Notes under the pieces: model-generated
Seen by the model: the letters and a program-made list of their open reading frames with translations, nothing else
What the model was told of the DNA's origin: nothing
The model's database searches: none
Origin: Endobugula sp047619205
Lineage (GTDB): Bacteria; Pseudomonadota; Gammaproteobacteria; Pseudomonadales; Cellvibrionaceae
Direction: 5' to 3'
NCBI GenBank assembly: GCA_047619205.1
Contig: JBLHJR010000016.1
Location: 1-49,294, forward strand
Length of the DNA stretch: 49,294 nt
Position numbers and translations under genes: made by a program
Shown here: in pieces, positions 8,482 to 16,160 of the stretch
Layout of the letters: every line of letters starts with the position of its first letter
Position numbering within the stretch: position 1 is the stretch's first letter

Positions 8482-9687
8482 TTACTTGTTGACCGTTAAT
8501 TGTTCGGCTACTATCTGCACAATAGTTTGAGCTAACTGAAATTTGCTCGCCTCGGGCAGAGGATATTCATTCTCTGCCGTTAAAATAGTCACTGCATTAT
8601 TATCGGAGTTAAAACCAATCGTCTCATCGGATACATCATTCGCTACAATCATATTGAGTTTTTTACGCTGCATTTTATCTCTTGCGTAGGCAATCACAGC
8701 ATGAGTTTCTGCCGCAAAGCCAAGCACAAACGGCCTGTTATCAAGAGCGGCCACGGCAGCAACGATATCAGGATTTTTAAGCATTTCAATGGTCATGGTA
8801 TCTAGACCCGTTTTCTTCATTTTCTTATCGGCAATGCTGATGGGGCGAAAGTCGGCTACCGCTGCTGCAGCCATAAAGATATCGCACTCAGCTACTAGCT
8901 TCATACTGGCTTTATACATTTCCTCGGCAGAAACCACATCAATACGATTAACACGATCAGGACAAGATAATGCGGTTGGGCCACTGATTAAGATCACTTT
9001 AGCTCCAGCATCAACGGCTGCTTGAGCTAAAGCATAACCCATTTTTCCAGAACTGTGATTACTGATATAACGTACTGGATCGATGGCTTCACGGGTGGGC
9101 CCCGCGGTGATCAATACCGTTTTTCCTGCTAATGATCGACTAGAAAATAGGTCGCCTATATCGCTAGCTAAAACAGCAGGTTCAGACATACGCCCCATAC
9201 CCACATCACCGCACGCTTGACCTCCTGCTGCGGGGCCTATTTGATGAACTCCCCGTTGCTTTAATAACGCTAGATTGTCCTGCGTGCTCTGGTTATGCCA
9301 CATAGCCTCATTCATCGCAGGAGCAACCACTAAATCACTACGCCGCGCTAAACAAACAGTGGTGAGCAAATCATCGCCTCTGCCTTGTGCTAAGCGAGCA
9401 ATGATATCTGCGCTCGCAGGCGCAACGACAATCAAATCTGCCCAACGTGCTAACTCAATATGTCCCATAGCCGCTTCGGCAGCGGGGTCTAATAAGTCTA
9501 GATGAACCGAATTACCTGATAGCGCCTGCAACGTTAGCGGCGTAATAAACTCTTGCGCGGCGCTTGTCATCACTACCCGTACATCCGCCCCCAAGTCTTG
9601 CAAGCGACGGATAAGCTCAGCGCTTTTATAGGCGGCAATACCCCCTGAAACACCGAGTAAAATACGTCGATTCATTAAATTTGACAT
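8482..9687 (-). CDS. coaBC: Bifunctional phosphopantothenoylcysteine decarboxylase/synthetase
   Basis: CoaBC makes 4'-phosphopantetheine precursors for coenzyme A. The N-terminal half is the flavin decarboxylase: ILLGVSGGIAAYKSAELIRRL, HIELARWADLIVVAPASADII and PAMNEAMW. The C-terminal half is the CTP-dependent synthetase: VLITAGPTREAIDPVRYISNHSSGKMGYALA, and near the end KKLNMIVANDVS. I choose the ATG at 9687 (401 residues). A TTG at 9702 in frame is possible but has less support. In Pseudomonas, dut lies between coaC and algC; here algC follows directly. Confidence 0.95.
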   Translation of the reverse strand: MSNLMNRRILLGVSGGIAAYKSAELIRRLQDLGADVRVVMTSAAQEFITPLTLQALSGNSVHLDLLDPAAEAAMGHIELARWADLIVVAPASADIIARLAQGRGDDLLTTVCLARRSDLVVAPAMNEAMWHNQSTQDNLALLKQRGVHQIGPAAGGQACGDVGMGRMSEPAVLASDIGDLFSSRSLAGKTVLITAGPTREAIDPVRYISNHSSGKMGYALAQAAVDAGAKVILISGPTALSCPDRVNRIDVVSAEEMYKASMKLVAECDIFMAAAAVADFRPISIADKKMKKTGLDTMTIEMLKNPDIVAAVAALDNRPFVLGFAAETHAVIAYARDKMQRKKLNMIVANDVSDETIGFNSDNNAVTILTAENEYPLPEASKFQLAQTIVQIVAEQLTVNK

Positions 9688-10181
9688 AACAATTGCACCC
9701 AAGTCTTAGATGTATAGACACTTAACGAAACAAATGAACAACCATTGAAGCGAGATTTTTTTGCTGACGCTTAAACATTGCTCCTCGACAACTGCTCCGG
9801 CGTTGTCCTAATAAGTTACATCCGTGTAACGATGCATTTTTAATGTGCTCTCCATCTTCTAGAGCGAGTCCTGAATGCACAGGTAATATTATTCTATTGC
9901 CCCATAAGGAAAGCTTCCGCATCCTGCTTATTCACATGAAGGTGATGTATGCGGGTTGTTTTGCAGGAGCAAAAACCCGTCACGCACCTTACCTTCTCCC
10001 ATGTTGGCAACGATGTCACAGAAAAATAGCCGCTTTTGGTATTTATTTATCTCGCCAAGGCTCTATCATCACTTTATTTTTAACACCAACCTGTTACGAT
10101 AACATTTTGCTAGGCAATTCGACACTTTTTCGCCCTCGACATAACAACATCAAATACCCCCCATATATCAAGGAAGAGACT
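9688..10181. other. Non-coding interval between divergent coaBC and radC
   Basis: About 490 bases. It must hold the promoters of coaBC (minus) and radC (plus). An open frame continues upstream of radC from 9843 in the radC frame, but its translation has no radC-like content and no coding character. No repeat or RNA gene was recognised. Confidence 0.6.
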
Positions 10182-10856
10182 ATGGCAATTACCGATTGGC
10201 CTGCGGCCGAAAGACCCCGTGAAAAACTCTTAGCAAAAGGCGCTTCTGCCTTGTCTGATGCCGAACTACTGGCTATTTTCTTAAGAACAGGATGCACGGG
10301 TAAATCTGCTGTAGATTTAGCACGCGAACTACTACACAATTTTGGTGGTTTACGCCCTATACTCGAAGCCAAACAAGCAGACTTTTGCCAGGCTCACGGC
10401 CTTGGTCAAGCCAAATATACACAATTACAAGCAGTGCTGGAAATGGCGCGCAGACACCTAGCGGAAAAACTCACTAAAGGCGATATATTCACTGATCCAA
10501 ACCATGTTCGTAATTACCTATTTTCTCAGCTTAGACATCAACAGCGAGAAATCTTCGCTGTACTGCTGTTAGACAGTCAGCATCAATTAATTCATTACCA
10601 AGAACTCTTTGCTGGCACCGTCAATGCGGCCAGCGTCTATCCTCGGGAAGTCGTAAAACTCGCACTGGCACATAATTCTGTAGCCATTATTTTGGCCCAT
10701 AACCATCCTTCAGGTATCGCTGAGCCTAGTCAAGCTGATCGGCGTATTACGCAAGAGCTTATTAATGCATTAGCCCTAGTAGACATCAAGGTACTAGATC
10801 ATTTCATCGTGGGCGACGGTGAAATGAGCTCTTTTGCAGAAAGGGGCTGGATTTGA
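10182..10856 (+). CDS. radC: RadC family JAB-domain protein
   Basis: A 224-residue protein starting at the ATG at 10182, preceded by AAGGAAGAG as a strong ribosome binding site. The N-terminal third (WPAAERPREKLLAKGASALSDAELLAIFLRTG) contains the helix-hairpin-helix region, and the C-terminal part the JAB/MPN metal site AHNHPSGIAEPSQADRRIT. Genetic links to DNA repair in this family are disputed, so the function is uncertain. The longer in-frame start at 9843 is rejected. It stands between coaBC and rpmB as in Pseudomonas. Confidence 0.93.
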   Translation: MAITDWPAAERPREKLLAKGASALSDAELLAIFLRTGCTGKSAVDLARELLHNFGGLRPILEAKQADFCQAHGLGQAKYTQLQAVLEMARRHLAEKLTKGDIFTDPNHVRNYLFSQLRHQQREIFAVLLLDSQHQLIHYQELFAGTVNAASVYPREVVKLALAHNSVAIILAHNHPSGIAEPSQADRRITQELINALALVDIKVLDHFIVGDGEMSSFAERGWI

Positions 10857-10924
10857 TTTGTTAGCTGATTTTTACCGAATTAATCCCTAATATCTATAAA
10901 ATTAGACGGTTTAACAAGTATTTA

Positions 10925-10953
10925 TTGCTATTCGCCCTGCATTTTGGTATAAA
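10925..10953 (+). promoter_or_regulatory. Likely sigma-70 promoter for rpmB-rpmG
   Basis: TTGCTA at 10925-10930 and TATAAA at 10948-10953 are separated by 17 bases. A GC-rich stretch (ACGCGGC) follows the -10, a discriminator type common for stringently controlled ribosomal genes. The leader to the rpmB start would be about 205 bases. Read by eye only. Confidence 0.55.
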
Positions 10954-11167
10954 ACGCGGCTCTTTTTGTGGGTAGTTTTCTGGGTGCTGTCTCTCTGTGT
11001 GAATAGAGAGTAAACCACCATATTCAACTACACCACTGACTGGAAAGATGATAACCACTTTCGTCCATTTTACTGTGTTGACGTGTGTGATAACTCTTTG
11101 GGCTAACGCCTTGAAAGCAATGCCACGACGATTCAATGATTGATTATATTAATTTAGAGGCAAGACC

Positions 11168-11404
11168 ATGTCTAAAGTATGTCAAGTTACCGGTAAACGC
11201 CCCGTAACTGGAAACAATGTTTCTCACGCAAAAAATCACACTAAGCGTCGTTTTTTGCCTAACTTACATTCTCACCGCTTTTGGGTTGAGTCTGAAAAAC
11301 GTTTTGTTAAATTACGCGTATCTACTAAAGGGATGCGTATTATTGACAAAAAAGGTATCGATTTGGTACTAACAGACTTACGCTCTCGCGGCGAAAAAGT
11401 ATAA
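11168..11404 (+). CDS. rpmB: 50S ribosomal protein L28
   Basis: The 78-residue protein reads SKVCQVTGKRPVTGNNVSHA, then TKRRFLPNLHSHRFWVESE, the L28 pattern. An AGAGGCAAG ribosome binding site lies just before the ATG. It is a large-subunit protein and forms a two-gene operon with rpmG, 38 bases downstream. Confidence 0.97.
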   Translation: MSKVCQVTGKRPVTGNNVSHAKNHTKRRFLPNLHSHRFWVESEKRFVKLRVSTKGMRIIDKKGIDLVLTDLRSRGEKV

Positions 11405-11442
11405 TTAACCGAAAACGAGCCGACTAAAAAGAGGAAATCATC

Positions 11443-11598
11443 ATGCGTGATAAAATTCGTTTAAATTCAAGTGCAGGCACTGGCCATTTTTATACAACTG
11501 ATAAAAATAAGCGTAATATGCCTGAAAAGATGGTAATCAAAAAATACGATCCTGTGGTACGTAAACACGTGGAATATAAAGAAGCTAAAATTAAGTAA
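11443..11598 (+). CDS. rpmG: 50S ribosomal protein L33
   Basis: A 51-residue protein read from the ATG at 11443 (MRDKIRLNSSAGTGHFYTTD) to TAA at 11596-11598, ending KHVEYKEAKIK. This is the zinc-free form of L33: there are no CXXC pairs. GAGGAAA lies just upstream. It follows rpmB in the usual order and is closed by a hairpin terminator. Confidence 0.97.
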   Translation: MRDKIRLNSSAGTGHFYTTDKNKRNMPEKMVIKKYDPVVRKHVEYKEAKIK

Positions 11599-11625
11599 GT
11601 GTAGTTGCTTCATAGTAGTTATCGT

Positions 11626-11652
11626 AAGCCCGACATCAGTCGGGTTTTTTTT
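11626..11652 (+). terminator. Rho-independent terminator of rpmB-rpmG
   Basis: A GC-rich stem CCCGAC/GTCGGG with loop ATCA is followed by eight T residues, 27 bases after the rpmG stop. Confidence 0.88.
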
Positions 11653-11793
11653 GCTTAGCCCTCAGCCCAACTCTTGTTTACCGCAAACTGCTGTTTCTAG
11701 AGTACTCCAGACTTAGAGGATCGTAGCACCGCGATGGACTCTTCTTAAGTTCAGCGGGTTGCTAAGGTAAGCTTTCATCATTCCGGTTGTTCT

Positions 11794-12612
11794 ATGCCTG
11801 AGTTACCCGAAGTAGAAACTACACGCCGAGGAATTGCTCCTCATATTGAAGGGCGACAAGTACGCTCCGTGATTATTCGCCAAAATCAATTACGCTGGCC
11901 AATAACCCCGCATATTGCTGAGCATTTACCGCGCAAAAAATTACTTAACGTTAGTCGTCGTAGTAAATATTTATTATTCCGGTTTAGCCATGGCCACCTA
12001 CTCGTTCATTTAGGTATGTCGGGTAGTCTGCGTATTATCAACCCCCAAATTGACCCTCCGCAAAAGCATGATCATGTTGATATTATCTTTTCGACCACGA
12101 TAGCTTTACGCTTTCACGATCCACGTCGTTTCGGTTCAATACTCTGGACCAGTGAGGACCCTATTCAGCACAAGTTGCTCGCTAAGTTAGGTCCTGAACC
12201 GTTAACCAATGATTTTTCTGCTGATTATTTATTTAACGCCAGCCGTAAGCGTAAACAAGAAGCAAAAACATTTATTATGAACAGTCATATTGTCGTGGGT
12301 GTAGGCAATATTTATGCGAATGAGTCGTTATTTTCTGCTGGTATTCGCCCCACAAAGATGGCCGGAAAGCTCACTAAGAAGAATTGTGAAGCTTGGGTTA
12401 ACTGTATTAAAACCGTATTGCAGCGTTCCATTACCCAAGGAGGAACTACATTACGTGATTTTGTTGGCGGCGATGGCAAGCCTGGCTATTTTGCCCAACA
12501 GCTCAATGTTTATGGGCGCGGTGGGGAAGCTTGCATAAACTGTAAAAAGCCCCTTAAAGAAATCCGCCAAGCACAACGCTCTAGCGTATACTGTTGCCAT
12601 TGCCAAAAATAA
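11794..12612 (+). CDS. mutM: Formamidopyrimidine-DNA glycosylase
   Basis: MutM removes 8-oxoguanine and formamidopyrimidines and cleaves the strand by beta/delta elimination. The start PELPEVETTRRGI holds the catalytic Pro2 and Glu3; the beta-elimination Lys lies in RRSKYLLF. The helix-two-turn-helix region reads VGVGNIYANESLFSAGI, and the C-terminal zinc finger is intact (CINC ... CCHC). The 272 residues are typical. It stands alone on the plus strand, with ridA 72 bases behind. Confidence 0.97.
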   Translation: MPELPEVETTRRGIAPHIEGRQVRSVIIRQNQLRWPITPHIAEHLPRKKLLNVSRRSKYLLFRFSHGHLLVHLGMSGSLRIINPQIDPPQKHDHVDIIFSTTIALRFHDPRRFGSILWTSEDPIQHKLLAKLGPEPLTNDFSADYLFNASRKRKQEAKTFIMNSHIVVGVGNIYANESLFSAGIRPTKMAGKLTKKNCEAWVNCIKTVLQRSITQGGTTLRDFVGGDGKPGYFAQQLNVYGRGGEACINCKKPLKEIRQAQRSSVYCCHCQK

Positions 12613-12684
12613 TGTTTTGCAAATAAGCTGCAACCATTGTTATGCTATCCCCTTATTAATCTTGAATAAAATGGCGTTCCATTT

Positions 12685-13068
12685 ATGACAAATAAAGCAA
12701 TTATTAGCACAGACCAAGCACCTGCCGCCATTGGCACCTACTCTCAGGCAGTAAAAACCAATAGTACGGTCTACCTTTCTGGGCAAATCCCTCTCGATCC
12801 AGCGACAATGACATTAGTCGAAGGTGACTTCGCAACACAAGCTCACCAAGTGTTTAAAAATCTACAGGCGGTCTGTGAAGCAGCGGATGGTAGCTTAGGG
12901 GATATCGTTAAGTTGAATATTTTTCTAACCGATCTGAATAACTTTGCCATCGTGAATGAAGTAATGGCACAATATTTTAGCGAACCTTATCCTGCCCGTG
13001 CCGCTGTAGGCGTTAAAGCCCTTCCCAAAGACGCGGTGATGGAAGCTGATGGCATTATGGTGATTTAA
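12685..13068 (+). CDS. ridA: RidA family reactive intermediate deaminase
   Basis: A 127-residue protein with the RidA core: ISTDQAPAAIGTYSQAVK, YLSGQIPLDP, the block GDIVKLNIFLTDLNNFAIVN, and PARAAVGVKALPKDAVMEAD, which has the conserved Arg that binds the substrate carboxylate. RidA hydrolyses 2-aminoacrylate and related enamines released by PLP enzymes, acting as a cytosolic trimer. The visible end, GIMVI, is slightly shorter than usual but complete. Confidence 0.94.
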   Translation: MTNKAIISTDQAPAAIGTYSQAVKTNSTVYLSGQIPLDPATMTLVEGDFATQAHQVFKNLQAVCEAADGSLGDIVKLNIFLTDLNNFAIVNEVMAQYFSEPYPARAAVGVKALPKDAVMEADGIMVI

Positions 13069-13651
13069 GTTTACTCTGGCTGCCGTTCATCATGGCTCCC
13101 CATCACTACTGTAAAAAGTTAGAGTGTGCTATAAACGCAACGGTAGTATTTGATTATCGCTCGATACTCGGAGTCCAAAGGAATTTAACATCATTTGGTC
13201 GACGCTAGTCATATTAGCGTAATTTAAACACCTCATTTAATACGCTTCTCTCACTGCTTACTAGAAGACCTATTTTTAGAGTAGTTATTGAATTGTTGAT
13301 CGCTGCTACCCGTAAAACGATTATTTTCATACTCTCTTGTTTGACAACGTAAACCATCCCTTTGTGGTCAAGATATACGGCTCTGACGTTCATGATACTT
13401 GAGGTAGACTGCTGAAGTAATACTGTTCTTAATCATAGGTCGCCCTAGACCTGCCATCCTCAACTCCAAAAAAACCGCGTCCTATTTAGCCACAGATCCT
13501 TCAAGAAAAATTTTATTGGCTAGTTGCATTCATCAATTTTTTCTAAATCTTTGCTATCTTTGTGTGTATTTTTGAGTGATTTTTCATATAAAAAAATCCT
13601 TATAACTATAGTTATTAACGGTGTAATAGTATTTGACGTACTAGTAGGGTG

Positions 13652-13759
13652 CTTGAAAAGAATACACTCCGTTTCAGGCCATCTGAGGCATGGATGCCGA
13701 AGCTGAGCGTATAGGGACATATTCACAGCGCGCCTGAAATGGAGTGTATTCTTTTCAAG
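13652..13759. repeat. MITE-like element with 28-base inverted ends
   Basis: The left arm at 13652-13679 (starts CTTGAAAAGAATACACTCC) and the right arm at 13732-13759 are reverse complements with one mismatch in 28. The 52-base centre contains a smaller inverted repeat, GGCAT/ATGCC, at 13687-13698. It encodes nothing. The arrangement fits a small non-autonomous mobile or palindromic repeat; similar centres occur as dispersed repeats in other gammaproteobacteria (from memory). Confidence 0.7.
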
Positions 13760-13859
13760 TGATCCAGTAGTATTTTTCGTTTCTAAACTACTATGTTTTT
13801 ATAATCATATTGTTTATATAGTACAAAAAGAAAATAATTGCACTTATTAATTGAACTCA

Positions 13860-13875
13860 AGTACTACTATTTACA
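13860..13875 (+). repeat. Leader element shared by both usp genes, copy 1
   Basis: The 16-base string AGTACTACTATTTACA lies 44 bases before the first usp start. An identical copy precedes the second gene at 14643-14658. It may be part of a promoter or operator (TACTAT resembles a -10 box); this is not proven. Confidence 0.5.
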
Positions 13876-13919
13876 CCAACATGATTAGTACTTCATTTAC
13901 ATTAATTAAGGTTAATAGC

Positions 13920-14360
13920 ATGCCCCACGAATTCAAGCATATTCTTGTCCCCGTTGACTTTTCCAAAGATTCAGACCATGCAGTAAACACGGCATTAAGG
14001 CTTTTTGCGGATAAAGCCGAAACTATCACACTGCTGACTATCTGTGAGCCTAGCTCAAACTTTACCATTGGCAAAGTTAATAATGCTCCTGAAGAAATTC
14101 AGGAAATGATCGCTAAAAACACAGAAAAAAAGATTGAAGATTTCATTCAAAAATATCAAAAAAAATATAAAAATGTCAAAATGGTCGTTCGAAATGGCCA
14201 AGCTGCACAACAAATTTTACTAGCGGCAGATGATATGAATGTAGACTTGATTATTATGGGCTCCCAGGGTACGGGCTCTATTGCACGTGTCCTTTTTGGC
14301 AGTACAACTTATGATGTTGCGCGCAAAGCCAGCTGCTCTATCTTTATTATCCGTTCATAA
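13920..14360 (+). CDS. Universal stress protein, UspA family (first of a pair)
   Basis: Using the ATG at 13920 the protein has 146 residues and begins MPHEFKHILVPVDFS, the normal Usp start; an upstream in-frame start at 13851 adds unrelated residues. The ATP-binding motif G-x2-G-x9-G-S is present in GSQGTGSIARVLFGST, which indicates an ATP-binding Usp. The cytoplasmic role is in stress survival, with no defined reaction. It is paired with a close paralogue 353 bases downstream, and the leaders also share a 16-base string. Confidence 0.92.
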   Translation: MPHEFKHILVPVDFSKDSDHAVNTALRLFADKAETITLLTICEPSSNFTIGKVNNAPEEIQEMIAKNTEKKIEDFIQKYQKKYKNVKMVVRNGQAAQQILLAADDMNVDLIIMGSQGTGSIARVLFGSTTYDVARKASCSIFIIRS

Positions 14361-14383
14361 TAAAAGCTATCTTTCTAGACTAT

Positions 14384-14421
14384 CATTATGCGTAATATCT
14401 ATCATTAGTTTACGCATAATG
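14384..14421. repeat. Perfect 12-base inverted repeat after first usp gene
   Basis: CATTATGCGTAA at 14384-14395 and its exact reverse complement at 14410-14421 flank a 14-base spacer, 23 bases after the usp stop. There is no T-run, so it may be an mRNA 3' stem or an operator rather than a classical terminator. Confidence 0.55.
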
Positions 14422-14642
14422 AGCGTACTAGCTTTGTCTTCCTCGAAAAACACAGCTGTTTTTGCAAGTACAAAAACTAACCACCTTTTGAACACACTTC
14501 AACCCATTGCCGTAATAAGCGATGTCATGGCACCTTTCATCACGTTTTCTTACCATTAGGACTACCCGATGACTAAAAGCCACTGTAATGTTATTCATTT
14601 TCTTTATTTTCTTGACGACGCCTTAATTTCAACTAAATTTAG

Positions 14643-14658
14643 AGTACTACTATTTACA
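14643..14658 (+). repeat. Leader element shared by both usp genes, copy 2
   Basis: This copy of AGTACTACTATTTACA ends 55 bases before the second usp start. A common TAAGGTTAAT string also precedes both start codons and supplies the ribosome binding site. Confidence 0.5.
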
Positions 14659-14713
14659 ATAGATTGATCAATAATACACTTATTGCATCACTTACTTTAC
14701 TAAGGTTAATCCT

Positions 14714-15139
14714 ATGTCTCAAGAATTTAAGCATGTCCTAGTCCCCGTTGATTTTTCCGAAGATGCCGAACGCGCCATGGAAGCCGCTTTGAGCCTTTTT
14801 AGTAATGCTGAAACAATCACGTTGATCACTGTCTGCGAAACCATATCGAACCGCCACGCTGAAATGAGTGCAGACATCAATGAAATAATGACAAAAAACA
14901 CACAAAAGGAAACCCAAAGTTTTCTCGAGAAGTATCAAGGGCGACATAAAAACATACTATCTGTTATTAAAAAGGGCCACGCCTCAACACAAATTTTAGC
15001 CGCCGCAAAAGATTTAGATGTCGACCTTATTGTTATGGGCTCCCAGGGTAGAAGCTCTATTGCTCGAGTATTTTTTGGTAGTACTACTTACGATGTATCA
15101 CGTAAGGCTAGCTGCTCTATCTTTGTTATTCGCGCCTAA
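14714..15139 (+). CDS. Universal stress protein, UspA family (second of a pair)
   Basis: A 141-residue paralogue of the preceding gene; by eye more than half of the aligned residues are identical, from SQEFKHVLVPVDFSED to the end KASCSIFVIRA. The ATP-binding motif reads GSQGRSSIARVFFGST. It is shorter than the first copy because of small deletions in the middle (after ALSLF and around the SADINEIMTKNT block). Tandem duplication including the leader is the simplest history. It converges with the SDR gene downstream. Confidence 0.92.
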   Translation: MSQEFKHVLVPVDFSEDAERAMEAALSLFSNAETITLITVCETISNRHAEMSADINEIMTKNTQKETQSFLEKYQGRHKNILSVIKKGHASTQILAAAKDLDVDLIVMGSQGRSSIARVFFGSTTYDVSRKASCSIFVIRA

Positions 15140-15178
15140 GGCAAAACATTACATAGGCTGCCCCTAGGTGGTCTTTAT

Positions 15179-16036
15179 TTACATTTCATCCAACATCATT
15201 TGATAACCTTCTCTAAACGTCGGATAACGAAATTGATAACCACTATCCATGAGCTTTTTATTTAAACAACGCTTACTTCCCCGCAACATTCTGTTCGGGC
15301 TATTATTATCCACAATTAAATAATCACTAGAAAAGCCTAGGGCTTTTGCAAGCCATTGTTTGACATCATAGAGAGGCACCGGCTCGCAATCCGTCGCAAG
15401 GTAAAGGCTGTCTATGGTTTGGCTCTTTTGTTGTTCTATTAGATGAGCAAGTACTGCGGCACAATCATCAGCATGAATCCGATTACTGTAGAGAATAGGT
15501 TCTTTAGCTGAACCACTGGCGGCCATCACCTGATCAATCAAACGGCGACGGCCAGGGCCATAAATCCCGGAGAAACGCACACAACAGCTTGGGTATCCAC
15601 TTTGCACCAATAACTGCTCGGCTTCTAATAAGCGGCGGCCGCTATAATTAACAGGCTCTGTAGGCGAATCTTCATTCACCCAGCTAGCATCTTGTTGCCC
15701 GTAGACGCTAGTACTAGATACAAAAACGATTAAGCGTGGCTGATAAGACTGATTTTTTAATGCGGTCACTACTGTTTTCACCGTGTCGACATAACCCGCT
15801 TGATAACCAATGTCGCTCATCTCTGTGGGAGTAAAAGTCATTACCACCACATCGAAGCCTCTAGCCATAAGGGTATTCATACTACCTTGGTCTCGACAAT
15901 CTGCTACTTCAATAGGGATGCTGCGTTGCGTATTCGCTGAACGCCTGACCCCTACTACCTGCTCATTCATTAAATGCGGCGCTAAACGCATTGCTATATC
16001 ACCACAACCTAATAAAACTATTTTTTCCTGAGGCAT
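15179..16036 (-). CDS. NAD(P)-binding SDR / YeeZ-like epimerase family protein
   Basis: The 285-residue protein starts with a Rossmann motif (KIVLLGCGDIAMRLAPHL). It has VFVSSTSVYGQQ, where the extended-SDR serine sits, RFSGIYGPGRRRL, and the family's HADDCAAVLAHLI block. The usual active-site YxxxK is not clear: the matching place reads NYSGRRLLEAE, so Tyr is present but Lys is replaced by Arg. It resembles E. coli YeeZ, whose substrate is not known. It is divergent from oxyR with 124 bases between, so a shared regulatory region is possible. Confidence 0.85.
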   Translation of the reverse strand: MPQEKIVLLGCGDIAMRLAPHLMNEQVVGVRRSANTQRSIPIEVADCRDQGSMNTLMARGFDVVVMTFTPTEMSDIGYQAGYVDTVKTVVTALKNQSYQPRLIVFVSSTSVYGQQDASWVNEDSPTEPVNYSGRRLLEAEQLLVQSGYPSCCVRFSGIYGPGRRRLIDQVMAASGSAKEPILYSNRIHADDCAAVLAHLIEQQKSQTIDSLYLATDCEPVPLYDVKQWLAKALGFSSDYLIVDNNSPNRMLRGSKRCLNKKLMDSGYQFRYPTFREGYQMMLDEM

Positions 16037-16160
16037 TTTTCTCTTCTTTTAGACACTATCGTTACCACCAATAGATAAACCTACCATTGTAAAAAAATTT
16101 AATTTACTATTAAAAATGGCATATCATTAGCTTTTATTAATTAACTGCAAGCACTTTACT

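Larger units (their letters stand above)
13069..13919. other. Long non-coding stretch upstream of usp genes
   Basis: About 850 bases without a credible gene. It holds the inverted-repeat element at 13652-13759 and the leader of the first usp gene. Short open frames at 13520-13726 overlap the repeat on both strands and look accidental. The part from 13100 to 13500 shows no motif that I recognise; it could be a decayed gene. Confidence 0.55.

Noticed and set aside
9722..9922. Open frame on the minus strand upstream of coaBC
   Set aside because: Sixty-six residues without recognisable motif or good ribosome binding site; likely chance.
9843..10181. N-terminal extension of radC in the same frame
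   Set aside because: The translated extension has no RadC content, and a strong ribosome binding site stands before the ATG at 10182, where family homology begins.
10894..11136. Open frame of 80 residues on the minus strand between radC and rpmB
   Set aside because: It lies across the rpmB promoter and leader and shows no family pattern.
13520..13726. Overlapping open frames on both strands near the inverted-repeat element
   Set aside because: They run into the repeat arms and have no coding character.
14281..14559. Open frame overlapping the end of the first usp gene
   Set aside because: It is out of frame with usp and its residues resemble no family; the spacer repeat inside it argues for non-coding DNA.
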